From contig JAAVAC010000031.1 in the NCBI GenBank assembly GCA_014804265.1, positions 1-64,000 of the forward strand: 64,000 bases of DNA. Direction: 5' to 3'. The notes beneath the pieces are model-generated. The model made no database searches and had not been told where the DNA came from. It saw only the letters and a program-made list of their open reading frames with translations. Positions 18,429 through 27,659 of this stretch are shown here, one piece after another (position 1 is the first letter of the stretch; the number at the start of each line of letters is the position of its first letter). A program made the translations under genes and the position numbers. This DNA is from Lachnospiraceae bacterium. GTDB lineage: Bacteria > Bacillota > Clostridia > Lachnospirales > Lachnospiraceae.

Positions 18429-19388
18429 ATGAAGAAAACATTTCAAGAATTAAACCTAAGCAACGCATTTTTATTTTCAGCAGCCTTAGAGGATCCGGAG
18501 ACTTGTCAGCTTGTACTGGAAATCATCCTTGGCATTAGGCTGCCGAAAGTAAAGGTACATGCAGAACGAAGCATTCTGGTAAGTTCGGATTTCAGAAGCA
18601 TCCGGCTGGACATCTATGCCAGTGACGAAATGCAGGTAAGCTACAACGTAGAGGCACAGAACGATGACCGAAAGAATCTGGCAAAGCGAAGTCGTTACCA
18701 TCAGGCAGAGATGGACGTGGCCTCCCTGAAACCGGGAGACGATTTTAATGACTTAAAGCCCGGCTATGTCATCTTCATCTGCACGTTCGACCCATTTGGA
18801 AAAGGGTTGTACCGCTACACTTTTGAAGAAAGGTGTTTGGAATGTGATATGAGCCTTGGGGATGATACCAGAAAGATATTCTTAAACACCAGGGGCAGGA
18901 ATGAAGAGGATGTCCCAAAAGAGCTGGTGCATTTCTTAAAGTACATGGAGCAGAGCACTGATGAGTACGTATCGGCGCTTACCGAGGAATCCATCATAAA
19001 GCTGCATGAAAAAGTGACGGAACTAAAGAAATGGCGAAGACTGGAGGCGGAATATATGACGCTTGAGGAATGGTTAAATGACCAGCTGGAAGCACGGCTG
19101 GAAGAACAGGTGGTGGCCCAGGTAGAAGCACAGGTGACAGAACAGGTGGAAGCGCGGGTGAAAGCACAGGTGGCTGCGAGCTGTGAAGAAGCAAGCCGGG
19201 AAGCCATGCAAGAAGGAAGGCAAGAAGCAAAACAAGAGGCTGTCCTTGAGCTCTTAGAGGAATACGGTGTCATTCCAGCGCATGTCAGAGAAGCGGTTTT
19301 GGCACAAAAGGATTTGGAAGTGCTGAAAAGATGGCTGAAGCTTGCAGCCAGAGCCGGCTCCATGGAGCAGTTCGAGAAGGAAATGTAA
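18429..19388 (+). CDS. Rpn / PD-(D/E)XK transposase-type nuclease
   Basis: 319 residues. The N-terminal half has the Rpn/PDDEXK_2 pattern: NLSNAFLFSAALEDPE, IRLDIYASDEMQVSYNVEAQN (Asp and E-x-Q active-site segment), KRSRYHQAEMD and YVIFICTFDPFG. The C-terminal third is a long coiled coil of near-repeats (EQVVAQVEAQVTEQVEARV) ending AARAGSMEQFEKEM. Family members (recombination-promoting nuclease) cut DNA and promote RecA-independent exchange. AGGAGG precedes the ATG. A tail fragment of a second copy lies at 29716-29812. Confidence 0.85.
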   Translation: MKKTFQELNLSNAFLFSAALEDPETCQLVLEIILGIRLPKVKVHAERSILVSSDFRSIRLDIYASDEMQVSYNVEAQNDDRKNLAKRSRYHQAEMDVASLKPGDDFNDLKPGYVIFICTFDPFGKGLYRYTFEERCLECDMSLGDDTRKIFLNTRGRNEEDVPKELVHFLKYMEQSTDEYVSALTEESIIKLHEKVTELKKWRRLEAEYMTLEEWLNDQLEARLEEQVVAQVEAQVTEQVEARVKAQVAASCEEASREAMQEGRQEAKQEAVLELLEEYGVIPAHVREAVLAQKDLEVLKRWLKLAARAGSMEQFEKEM

Positions 19389-19443
19389 GAATTTCCATAA
19401 GGAGTTTACATAAAAATCTAAACGTAGCATCAAAACATTCTAG

Positions 19444-19466
19444 TGGTGCGGTCTGGGACCGCACCA
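19444..19466 (+). terminator. perfect hairpin after the Rpn gene
   Basis: TGGTGCGGTC, loop TGG, GACCGCACCA. No T run follows, so it may not terminate alone. The stretch 19389-19767 otherwise holds only a possible short ORF and the heme-operon promoter region. Confidence 0.55.
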
Positions 19467-19647
19467 GTCAGAATACAGTTCGTAAATGATTCACAATTAA
19501 TATGTTAGAAAAGGGTATAGGGAAAACTATCTATTTAAACTAATTTGTTGTATTGAAAAGTGTGAGGGGTTATATTGGCAAGGAATATATTTTGAATATG
19601 CTATTGGAAAAGGTGTATCCATCGTATACACTTTAGAGGAGAAAATC

Positions 19648-19740
19648 ATGAAAGAAAGAGTTGCCTCTTTTAATTCCTATTTTCCCCCAAATACAAATTG
19701 TGCTATACTGTACATGAAAAATCAGAAAGACATCCTATAA
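19648..19740 (+). CDS. possible 30-codon leader ORF before hemA
   Basis: ATG at 19648 has AGAGGAG about 8 nt upstream and opens a 30-codon frame (MKERVASFNSYFPPN...) ending 27 bp before hemA. A TATACT at 19704-19709 inside it could be the -10 of the heme operon, in which case the ORF is not on that mRNA. No homology recognised. Confidence 0.25.
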   Translation: MKERVASFNSYFPPNTNCAILYMKNQKDIL

Positions 19741-19767
19741 ATATCAAAAAAGGAAGTAAGCATACCT

Positions 19768-20925
19768 ATGAATTGTATCAGTATCAGCTATAGGAACACC
19801 CCCTTAAAGATTCGGGAATGCTGCGCATTTTCCATGGAAGAAAAGGAATGCTTTGAAAAGAAGGCATTGCTTTTAGGCATAACGGGATGCGTCCTTGTGT
19901 CCACCTGCAACCGGGTAGAGATTTATTTCACCGGAGAAAGCCGAATGATTCCGAAAGTGGAAGAGTTGTTTATAAAAGAAAAACAAATGGAAGAAGCCTT
20001 ATTCAAGAAAAGCATCTGCATCTATAGCGGGGAAGGGGCGCTGCGGCATCTTATGAAGGTTTCTTGTGGAATGGATTCCATGGTGCTTGGGGAGGATGAA
20101 ATCCTGAGACAGGTAAAGGAGGCCTATCAGGCTTCTATGGAAGGGGAATGTTGTGATTATGAATGCAATCTGGCATTTCAGGAAGCCTTTCATGTGGCAA
20201 AAGCAATCAAGACGGATACCCGGTTGTCTAAGACGCCTGTTTCCATCGGCACTCTGGCGGCTCATGCAGTCATTGCATTTTTAGAAGGGGCGGAAGGAAG
20301 ACTGGAAGGAAATGTGCTGTTAGTTGGCGCTACCGGAAAAATCGGAGGAATTGTAGCCCGGAATCTGTTGGAAAAGGAAGGAATCCATTTGCTTCTCACC
20401 AGCAGAACCCATAATCAGGAACAGGAGCTTTTTAGCAGAGCAGAAAATGCGGACGTTGTTCCTTATGAAAAACGATATGAATATTTAAATCAGGCAGATG
20501 TGATTATCAGCGCAACCAAAAGCCCGCATTATACATTTACAAAGAAAGAAGTGGAGCAGGCGCTGAAAGAATCCAAGAGCAGACTGTTCCTGGATCTGGC
20601 GGTGCCCTGTGATATAGATGGGGACATTGGAAAGCTGGCTGGCATCAAAATCAGGAATATTGATGATTTTCAAAAGATGGCGGAGGAGAATAATGCAGTA
20701 AAGCTTAAGGAAATGGAAAAGGCACAGCTCTATATGGAGGAAGGTCTGGAAGAAATAAAAAAAGCCCTTTCCTATCATGACCTGCAGAAAAATGTGGAAG
20801 CTTTGCAGGAGCTTGCAGATAAAAAAGGCATTTCCCATGTGCTCTACCAATTAAGGGACAGACTGACCGGAGATGAAATTCAGGCTTTGGTCAAAGGACT
20901 GAACGAAATAGCAGGAGAAAATTAG
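19768..20925 (+). CDS. hemA: glutamyl-tRNA reductase
   Basis: 385 residues. First step of the C5 tetrapyrrole pathway: reduces Glu-tRNA(Glu) to glutamate-1-semialdehyde with NADPH. Catalytic Cys in VSTCNRVEIY (about residue 50), GMDSMVLGEDEILRQVKEAY, the GATGKIGG nucleotide-binding loop and a C-terminal dimerisation helix. First of six collinear genes; the next gene starts 1 bp after its stop. AAGGAAG RBS upstream. Confidence 0.95.
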   Translation: MNCISISYRNTPLKIRECCAFSMEEKECFEKKALLLGITGCVLVSTCNRVEIYFTGESRMIPKVEELFIKEKQMEEALFKKSICIYSGEGALRHLMKVSCGMDSMVLGEDEILRQVKEAYQASMEGECCDYECNLAFQEAFHVAKAIKTDTRLSKTPVSIGTLAAHAVIAFLEGAEGRLEGNVLLVGATGKIGGIVARNLLEKEGIHLLLTSRTHNQEQELFSRAENADVVPYEKRYEYLNQADVIISATKSPHYTFTKKEVEQALKESKSRLFLDLAVPCDIDGDIGKLAGIKIRNIDDFQKMAEENNAVKLKEMEKAQLYMEEGLEEIKKALSYHDLQKNVEALQELADKKGISHVLYQLRDRLTGDEIQALVKGLNEIAGEN

Positions 20926-20926
20926 A

Positions 20927-21613
20927 ATGGCATATTTCCCTATTTATGTAAACTTAGAACAAAAAAGAATCTTAATCGTGGGAGGCGGAAAGGTTGCTCT
21001 TAGAAAGGTAAAGGTACTGTTAGAGTACGGTCCTAAAATACTGGTGGTGGCTCCCAAAATAGAAGAAGAGCTTTGCCGGATGGAAGAGAGTGGAAGAGAA
21101 AATGCTGCTGCCAGGAAAGAAACGGACCATATACCGGAGAATATAGCAAGTCCAGGCAGGCTTAAGCTGGAACGAAGAGAATTTCAAAAAGAAGACTTAA
21201 AGACGGCAGATATGATTATCGCAGCAACCGATTCATCAGTGGAAAACAGCAGGATATACAAGTTATGTAAACAAGAGGAAAAGCTGGTAAATGTAGTGGA
21301 TGTGCCGGCAGAGTGCGATTTTATCTTTCCGGCAATCGTAAAGAAGAAGGATTTGGTGGTATCTGTTTCTACCGGAGGAAAAAGCCCCTTGTTTGCAGCC
21401 AAAGTAAAAAAGGAGCTGGAAAGCAGAATTCCTGATTATTACGGTGAGTTGGTGGAAATACTTGGGACATGGCGGAACAGGATTCTGACAGAAGTGTCAG
21501 AAGCGAAAAAACGGAAGCGCATTTTTGAGGCATTGGTGGAAAAAGGAAAGAGGCAGCACGGTAAGTTATCGGAAAAGGAAATAGAATGTGTAATAAAAAA
21601 GGAAGTACAATAG
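20927..21613 (+). CDS. precorrin-2 dehydrogenase / sirohydrochlorin ferrochelatase (Met8/CysG-N type)
   Basis: 228 residues. N-terminal Rossmann fold YFPIYVNLEQKRILIVGGGKVALRK, VVDVPAECDFIFPAIVKKKDL and STGGKSPLFA are the signature of the NAD-dependent precorrin-2 oxidase of siroheme synthesis. A charged insertion (about residues 48-75) separates the first strands. Its place between hemA and hemC shows that at least part of the operon's flux goes to siroheme. Starts 1 bp after hemA; AGGAG 9 nt upstream. Confidence 0.88.
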   Translation: MAYFPIYVNLEQKRILIVGGGKVALRKVKVLLEYGPKILVVAPKIEEELCRMEESGRENAAARKETDHIPENIASPGRLKLERREFQKEDLKTADMIIAATDSSVENSRIYKLCKQEEKLVNVVDVPAECDFIFPAIVKKKDLVVSVSTGGKSPLFAAKVKKELESRIPDYYGELVEILGTWRNRILTEVSEAKKRKRIFEALVEKGKRQHGKLSEKEIECVIKKEVQ

Positions 21614-21614
21614 A

Positions 21615-22640
21615 ATGGAAAAGCTGATAATCGGCACAAGAGGAAGTGCCCTGGCTCTGGCTCAGACAGATTTAGTCATCAGGCAGATCAAAGAAAAAGC
21701 TCCGGAAGTGGAATGTGAAATCTGTATCATTACCACAAAGGGGGATAAGATTCTGGATAAGCCTCTTGTGGAATTTGGCGGAAAGGGTGTTTTTGTTACA
21801 GAAATTGAGGAAAAGCTTAAGAGCGGGGAAATAGATCTGGCTGTCCATAGCGCAAAGGATATGCCTATGGAGCTGGCAGAGGGACTTGCCATTATTGGAG
21901 TGTTAAAAAGGGAAGACCCAAGGGATGTGCTTGTTACAATGGATTGGGAGGGCTTTTTGCAAAAAGAGCACCCGGTAATCGGCACTTCCAGCCTTAGAAG
22001 GCAGATACAGATCCAGCAGGAATTTCCGGATGCCATATGCCAGACACTGAGAGGAAATGTGAATACAAGGCTGAAAAAGCTGGAGGAAGGCATGTATGAC
22101 GGAATCCTTCTGGCGGCGGCAGGGCTTCGCAGGCTTGGGCTTGAAAAGGAAGAAAAATTCCATTACCATGTGCTTGACATAGACAGGATGATTCCGGCAG
22201 GCGGTCAGGGAATCATAGCAGTGGAAGGAAGAAAGGACAGCCGTTTTTTGGGACTTCTTGAATCCATAACCCATGAAGAAGCAAAAATTGAGCTGGAACT
22301 GGAGCGAAAAGCATTAAGGCTATTGGAGGCAGGCTGCCATGAACCGATAGGTGTATTTACAAGGATTGAGCCAGAGACAGAAGAGAGGGCGGCAAAAGAA
22401 GCAGAGGAAGAGACAGGGAAAAGAACGGAGGAAAAGACAGAGGGAGCGACAGCAAAAGAAGCAGAGAATAGGAAAATGAACAGTATGGGAGCGGAACATA
22501 AAAAAGCTGCTATGTCCCGGGTGGTTTCCATATGGATGTGCAGGGAAATGGACGGGCAGCTTAAAAGAAAAATGACAAAAGTGTCACTGGGACGAGCAGA
22601 AACAACTTTGAAAGAGCTTGCAGAGGATTTACGAAAGTAG
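21615..22640 (+). CDS. hemC: hydroxymethylbilane synthase with charged insertion
   Basis: 341 residues, longer than the usual 295-315. Polymerises four porphobilinogens. Typical TRGSALALAQTD, KGVFVTEIEEKL, VHSAKDMP, GTSSLRRQIQ, RGNVNTRLKKL and the dipyrromethane Cys in AGCHEPIGV. Domain 3 is interrupted after FTRIEPE by about 40 residues rich in E, K and A (about 252-290), then resumes at VVSIWMC. The insertion lies in a surface-domain loop and should not destroy the active site. Confidence 0.93.
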   Translation: MEKLIIGTRGSALALAQTDLVIRQIKEKAPEVECEICIITTKGDKILDKPLVEFGGKGVFVTEIEEKLKSGEIDLAVHSAKDMPMELAEGLAIIGVLKREDPRDVLVTMDWEGFLQKEHPVIGTSSLRRQIQIQQEFPDAICQTLRGNVNTRLKKLEEGMYDGILLAAAGLRRLGLEKEEKFHYHVLDIDRMIPAGGQGIIAVEGRKDSRFLGLLESITHEEAKIELELERKALRLLEAGCHEPIGVFTRIEPETEERAAKEAEEETGKRTEEKTEGATAKEAENRKMNSMGAEHKKAAMSRVVSIWMCREMDGQLKRKMTKVSLGRAETTLKELAEDLRK

Positions 22641-22746
22641 GAAGGAAAACAGAATAGAATCAGGCGGAAACGGGAAGGTAGTAAAGAGGCAATGAAAAGA
22701 AAGCAAAAGGACAATGGAAAGGAGACAATAGACAACGAGGTGGAAT

Positions 22747-24252
22747 ATGCAGAAGGTTTATCTGGTAGGGGCAGGACCCGGTGATAAGGAACTGATAACA
22801 GTGAAAGGTCTAAGACTGCTAAAGGAATGCGATGTGGTTATTTATGACAGACTGGTTTCTCTCCAGCTGCTTGAAGAAGTGAGGGCGGACTGCAGGAAGG
22901 TCTGTGTTGGAAAAGAGCCAGGCCGGCATTCCATGAGCCAAGAGGAAATCAACGGGCTCTTAGTGGAATATGGCAAAAAGTATGACAAGGTTGTCAGATT
23001 AAAGGGCGGCGATCCCTTTGTATTTGGCAGAGGAGGCGAAGAAGCAGAAGCCTTGCAGAAGGCAGGGCTTTCCTTTGAGCTGGTTCCCGGCGTAACTTCT
23101 GCCGTTGCAGTGCCGGAATGTGCCGGCATTCCCGTTACCCACAGAGGCATGAGCCAAAGCTTCCATGTGATTACCGGCCATACAAAGGATGGGGAACATG
23201 CCTTGACGGAAAATTATCACATACTTGCCGGATTGGATGGAACTCTTGTATTCTTAATGGGGCTTGGGAACCTTAAGGAAATTACCGAAAGGCTTATTTC
23301 CAACGGAAAGGATAAAACGACTCCGGCAGCAGTGATTGAAAAAGGAACTACCAGTGAAGAAAGAATGGTAAAGGGAACGTTAGAAACGATTTACAGTAAG
23401 GTAAGCCGGGCAGGACTTTCCTCTCCGGTAGTGATTCTGATCGGGGAAACGGCAGCCCTTTCCTATGGAAAAAATATGGAATGCCAGAATAAGATGGTTG
23501 GCATTACTGCCACCAGGGGCACAGCGGATAAATTAAGGAGCGCTTTGAAGCGGGAAGGTTTTCATGTAGTGGAAACCTGCAAAATGGAAGTGGAGGAAAT
23601 CAGGGAAGCGGGGCAGCAGGATCAGCTGAAGGCAGCCCTTTCCCGATTGGAGGAATATCAATGGATTCTGTTTACCAGTCCTAACGGGGTGCGGATATTT
23701 TTGGAGCGGGCACAGGCAGAAGGCATTGAAATTCCAGCGGGCACAGGGCTGAAATTTGCCGTAATCGGAAGTGGAAGCAGGGCGGCGCTAAAGGAATACG
23801 GCATCGAAGCAGATTTTATCCCCAAAACCTATACCTCAAGGGATTTTGCCCTGGAGTTTGTAAAGCAGGCCGGCTCAGGAGAAAAAATTCTTTTGCCCAG
23901 AGCAAGACAGGGAAGCAGGGAGCTTACCCGGATACTAAAGGAACATGGTTATGATTATGAGGAAATTTCCCTGTATGATGTAAAAGGAAGCCTGTGCGTA
24001 AAGCCGGAAACCCTTGAAAAAATAGACTGTCACGTGTTTGTCAGCGCTTCCGGAGTAAAAAGCTTTTTTGGGCAAATACAGGAACTGGCACCAGATTATC
24101 AGTTTCAGGGAAATATTGCGTGTATCGGTCAGGTGACTAAGGAAGAAGTGGAAAGACAAGGCTTTTCCCCCCGGATACTGGCACAGGTCAGTGATGTGGA
24201 AGGGCTGGTGGAAAGCATTCGGATATATTTTGAAAAAACATTTGAAAGATAG
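22747..24252 (+). CDS. uroporphyrinogen-III C-methyltransferase / uroporphyrinogen-III synthase fusion
   Basis: 501 residues. Residues 1-245 are a SUMT/CobA domain: VYLVGAGPGDKELITVKGLRLL, RLKGGDPFVFGRGGEE, PGVTSAVAVPECAGIPVTHRG. Residues about 250-501 are a HemD domain (WILFTSPNGVRIFLE, FAVIGSGSRAALKEYG, FVSASGVKSFF). It closes the ring and then methylates it to precorrin-2. The fusion is common in Clostridia and points to siroheme/cobalamin use. Follows hemC by 106 bp. Confidence 0.95.
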   Translation: MQKVYLVGAGPGDKELITVKGLRLLKECDVVIYDRLVSLQLLEEVRADCRKVCVGKEPGRHSMSQEEINGLLVEYGKKYDKVVRLKGGDPFVFGRGGEEAEALQKAGLSFELVPGVTSAVAVPECAGIPVTHRGMSQSFHVITGHTKDGEHALTENYHILAGLDGTLVFLMGLGNLKEITERLISNGKDKTTPAAVIEKGTTSEERMVKGTLETIYSKVSRAGLSSPVVILIGETAALSYGKNMECQNKMVGITATRGTADKLRSALKREGFHVVETCKMEVEEIREAGQQDQLKAALSRLEEYQWILFTSPNGVRIFLERAQAEGIEIPAGTGLKFAVIGSGSRAALKEYGIEADFIPKTYTSRDFALEFVKQAGSGEKILLPRARQGSRELTRILKEHGYDYEEISLYDVKGSLCVKPETLEKIDCHVFVSASGVKSFFGQIQELAPDYQFQGNIACIGQVTKEEVERQGFSPRILAQVSDVEGLVESIRIYFEKTFER

Positions 24253-24300
24253 ATAGAAGTTATATGGAAGGTAGAAATATTGTAGTAGGAGAAGAGATTC

Positions 24301-25287
24301 ATGAAAAGAATGCGCAGATTACGGGTAAACGAAGAAATGCGAAAGCTGGTAAGGGAAACCACTTTGGAAAAAAGCGATCTGGTATATCCCATCTTTATGA
24401 TAGAAGGAGAAAATTTGAAAAATCCCATAGATTCCATGCCGGGAATCTATCAGTTTTCCATTGACAGGCTGGATGAGGAGCTTGACAGGGTAAGAAAGGC
24501 GGGCATAGGGGCCGTGTTGTTATTTGGCATTCCCGCCCACAAGGACGAAGCGGGCAGTCAGGCTTATGCGGAGGATGGCATTACCCAAAGGGCAGTCAGA
24601 TTTATAAAGGAAAGGGCGCCAAAGCTTTTAGTCATTGCGGATGTATGCCTTTGTGAATATACTTCCCATGGGCATTGTGGACTTGTTTCCCATGGGGAAA
24701 TCCTGAATGATGAAACGCTTCCCCTTCTTGGAAAGATGGCAGTCAGTCTGGCGGATGCAGGGGCGGATATCATTGCTCCTTCGGATATGATGGACAAAAG
24801 GGTGGCATATATCAGGGAGGCATTGGACAAAGCAGGTCATGCCAATACTATGATTATGGCTTATAGCGCCAAGTTTGCCTCTGGCTATTATTCTCCTTTC
24901 CGGGATGCGGCCCATTCTGCTCCCGGCTTTGGGGACCGGAAAACCTACCAGATGGATGTTGCCAACCGGAAGGAGGCAATCAGGGAGTGGAAAGAGGATA
25001 TTGAAGAAGGGGCGGATGTGATTATGATAAAGCCTGCCCTGGCTTATCTGGACATTGTCAGAGAAGCGGCGGACAGAACCGATTATCCCATTGCGGCTTA
25101 CAATGTAAGCGGGGAATATTCCATGGTAAAGGCAGCGGCGGCAAATGGCTGGATTGATGAAAAACGGATTGTTATGGAAAATATGACGGCCATAAAAAGA
25201 GCAGGAGCCAAAATCATCATAACCTATCATGCCATAGATGTGGCAACGTGGCTTAAGGAGCAGGAGGAAGCGGATGAAGCATACTAG
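24301..25287 (+). CDS. hemB: porphobilinogen synthase
   Basis: 328 residues. Condenses two 5-aminolevulinates. Visible: DVCLCEYTSHGHCG (metal-binding Cys cluster), DMMDKRV, AYSAKFASGYYSPFRDAAHS (Lys) and IKPALAYLDIVR (Schiff-base Lys), YNVSGEYSM. GGAG lies 8 nt before ATG. hemL begins inside its 3' end. Confidence 0.95.
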   Translation: MKRMRRLRVNEEMRKLVRETTLEKSDLVYPIFMIEGENLKNPIDSMPGIYQFSIDRLDEELDRVRKAGIGAVLLFGIPAHKDEAGSQAYAEDGITQRAVRFIKERAPKLLVIADVCLCEYTSHGHCGLVSHGEILNDETLPLLGKMAVSLADAGADIIAPSDMMDKRVAYIREALDKAGHANTMIMAYSAKFASGYYSPFRDAAHSAPGFGDRKTYQMDVANRKEAIREWKEDIEEGADVIMIKPALAYLDIVREAADRTDYPIAAYNVSGEYSMVKAAAANGWIDEKRIVMENMTAIKRAGAKIIITYHAIDVATWLKEQEEADEAY

Positions 25288-26554
25288 ATCAGAACAACTA
25301 TTTGAACAGTCAAAAACCTGTATTCCCGGAGGCGTCAACAGTCCGGTGCGGGCATATCAGGCAGTAGGAAGCAGTCCTGTTTTTTTAGAAAGGGCAAGTG
25401 GCTCCAAAGTATATGATGTGGACGGACAGGAATACATCGACTATGTCTGTTCTTTTGGCCCCTGTATCCTGGGACATTGTGACAAAAATGTCATAAATGC
25501 CGTAAAGCAGGCATGTGACAAAGGACTGACCTTTGGAGCCCCTACGGAGGCAGAGTACCGGCTGGCAATGCTCATTAAAGAATGTATGCCCTCCATGGAA
25601 ATGACCAGGCTTGTAAGCTCAGGAACGGAAGCGGTCATGAGCGCTGTCAGAGCTGCAAGGGGCTATACGGGAAGAGATAAGATTGTAAAGTTCAGAGGGT
25701 GCTATCACGGCCATTCCGATGGACTTTTAGTAAAAGCGGGTTCTGGAGCCATGACCCAGTCAGTGCCGGATAGTGCGGGAGTTTTGGAGGATTATACGAA
25801 GCATACGCTGGTAGCTGAATATAACCGGGAAGATTCGGTAAAGGAGTTGTTTGAAGCAAAGGGAAAAGAGATTGCAGCAGTGATCGTGGAGCCGGTAGCA
25901 GCTAATATGGGAGTGGTGCCTCCAAAGGACGGATTTTTGCAATTTTTAAGAGAGATTACAAGGGAGTATGGCGCTTTGCTCATATTTGATGAGGTCATTA
26001 CCGGATTCCGCCTGGCATTGGGAGGAGCCCAGGAATATTATCAGGTAATGCCGGATCTGACCACCCTTGGAAAAATCATTGGGGGAGGAATGCCGGTAGG
26101 CGCTTATGGCGGAAAAAAGGAAATCATGGAGGTAGTGGCGCCGGCAGGGCCTGTCTATCAGGCAGGAACCCTGTCTGGAAATCCTGTTTCCACAGCGGCG
26201 GGTATTGCAACCCTCTCTGTGTTGAAACAGGGAGGGAGCAGGTTGTATGAAGAGCTGGAGCAAAAAGGAAAGAGGCTGGCAGAGTCGGCAAAAGAAGCAT
26301 TGAAAGACCGGGTCTGCGTCAACAGAGCAGGCTCTTTGTTAAGTGTGTTCTTTACAAAGGAACAGGTAACCGATTTTCAAAGCGCAGATTCTTCGGACCG
26401 GGAAAAATATGCCATGTATTTTCACTATTTGTTAGAACATGGTATTTATACTGCCCCTTCCCAGTTTGAAGCTATGTTCTTATCTATGGCCCATAGTGAT
26501 GAGGATATCGAAAGAACCATAGAGGTGATAAAGGAAGCAGGAAAGGTCCTGTAA
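25274..26554 (+). CDS. hemL: glutamate-1-semialdehyde 2,1-aminomutase
   Basis: 426 residues. PLP enzyme making 5-aminolevulinate. Starts KHTRSEQLFEQSKTCIPGGVNSPVRA; GTEAVMSAVRAARGYTGR, IVEPVAANMGVVPP, FDEVITGFR and the PLP lysine in TLGKIIGGGMPVGAYGG. ATG 25274 (AGGAGG upstream) overlaps hemB by 14 bp. Gene order hemA-met8-hemC-cobA/hemD-hemB-hemL covers Glu-tRNA to precorrin-2; hemE and later heme genes are absent from the window. Confidence 0.95.
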   Translation: MKHTRSEQLFEQSKTCIPGGVNSPVRAYQAVGSSPVFLERASGSKVYDVDGQEYIDYVCSFGPCILGHCDKNVINAVKQACDKGLTFGAPTEAEYRLAMLIKECMPSMEMTRLVSSGTEAVMSAVRAARGYTGRDKIVKFRGCYHGHSDGLLVKAGSGAMTQSVPDSAGVLEDYTKHTLVAEYNREDSVKELFEAKGKEIAAVIVEPVAANMGVVPPKDGFLQFLREITREYGALLIFDEVITGFRLALGGAQEYYQVMPDLTTLGKIIGGGMPVGAYGGKKEIMEVVAPAGPVYQAGTLSGNPVSTAAGIATLSVLKQGGSRLYEELEQKGKRLAESAKEALKDRVCVNRAGSLLSVFFTKEQVTDFQSADSSDREKYAMYFHYLLEHGIYTAPSQFEAMFLSMAHSDEDIERTIEVIKEAGKVL

Positions 26555-26583
26555 TGGGAAGCCTGTAAAGGCTGGAAGGTAAT

Positions 26584-27441
26584 TTATTTGATTGAAAGAG
26601 TGGAGTTCTGTTTCCTGACAGATGTTGGAGTACAGAAATAGAGTTCCCGAAAGATTTTATTAAATTGTTTCTGATTAAAAAATCCATTCTTTTCCGCAAG
26701 CTCTGAAATAGGGGTATCCGTGTGGATTAAACCATGGTAAACATGGGAGGCACGCACTTCATTTAAATACTGCATGAATGAAATACCCATATGTTTCTTG
26801 AAAAAGCGGCAGAAATATTCCCTGTTCAGTCCTAAAGTTTCGGACGCATCCAAAAGGGTGACCGGTTCATGAAAATGCTCTTCCACATAATCAAGAATAT
26901 TGCGGATACGTTCCAGTACAAGATTGTTCCTGTCTGTAATCTTCGGATTGGCGTTTACTGCAAAATGTCTGATCAGGCGGGCAAGGATCTGCAGAATAAT
27001 ACCTTCTGCTTCCATCAAAAAGATAGGCGCATTTTGAATAAAAAGTTTTGTGAGATCTTCCAGCAAGTGACAGAGATGGAGATACTCAGGGAATTGTTCA
27101 TCTGTAATACTATCCGGAATGCACTGGATTTGATAGAATTCAATATCTGGAAAATACTTCTGCATATATTTTTTTGAAATATGAACGCAGAGATACATAG
27201 TTGTGTTGCTGTAAGCATATGTGCTGTGTGCTTTACAGGATTCAATGACGGTCAGATGTTTTTTCGGCAGATTGAATTTTCTGCCTTCTAATTTTATCTT
27301 CGCTTCTCCATTCAAGAGGTAAAGGAGCTCTATCTCTTCATGCCAGTGAAGGGCATGGTAATCAATTGGAGAAGTCACATATGCAATATGGACTCCCAGT
27401 TCGCTGATTTCCTGAAAAGTTTCAAAGTAAGGCTGTGCCAT
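26584..27441 (-). CDS. AraC-family regulator with cupin sensor domain
   Basis: 285 residues. N-terminal cupin-like domain with HALHWHEEIELLYLLNGEA, C-terminal AraC double helix-turn-helix (DYVEEHFHEPVTLLDASETLGLNREYFCRFFKKHMGISFMQYLNEVR; GFFNQKQFNKIFREL). Divergent from the permease gene at 27660, which it probably controls through the sites at 27498-27525. Convergent with hemL, 29 bp apart. Confidence 0.9.
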   Translation of the reverse strand: MAQPYFETFQEISELGVHIAYVTSPIDYHALHWHEEIELLYLLNGEAKIKLEGRKFNLPKKHLTVIESCKAHSTYAYSNTTMYLCVHISKKYMQKYFPDIEFYQIQCIPDSITDEQFPEYLHLCHLLEDLTKLFIQNAPIFLMEAEGIILQILARLIRHFAVNANPKITDRNNLVLERIRNILDYVEEHFHEPVTLLDASETLGLNREYFCRFFKKHMGISFMQYLNEVRASHVYHGLIHTDTPISELAEKNGFFNQKQFNKIFRELYFCTPTSVRKQNSTLSIK

Positions 27442-27497
27442 GACTCCATTCTCCTTAAAAAATATGTCAGAAAGAGAATACCGAAAAAAATAAAAAA

Positions 27498-27525
27498 AGT
27501 CAATATTGACTTGAAAGAAGTCAAT
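27498..27525. promoter_or_regulatory. candidate AraC operator
   Basis: AGTCAATATTGACT at 27498-27511 is a perfect palindrome, and a third half-site AGTCAAT follows at 27519-27525 on the same helix face (21 bp from the first). It lies in the 218-bp divergent gap between the AraC gene and the permease. A small hairpin TTCCTG/CAGGAA is at about 27536-27552. Confidence 0.55.
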
Positions 27526-27659
27526 TTATTACTTGTTTCCTGCAAAACAGGAATGATAAGATATGCTTGCGGTTGAGGATAAAATAATTTTATTGACACA
27601 ACAAGTCTTTTATACATTCAGGACAGCTATAAACAAAAGAAATGTAAGGAGTGATAGAA

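Noticed and set aside
18815..19363. Long minus-strand ORF inside the Rpn gene
   Set aside because: Alternating S/A/T composition opposite the coiled-coil repeats; a shadow frame.
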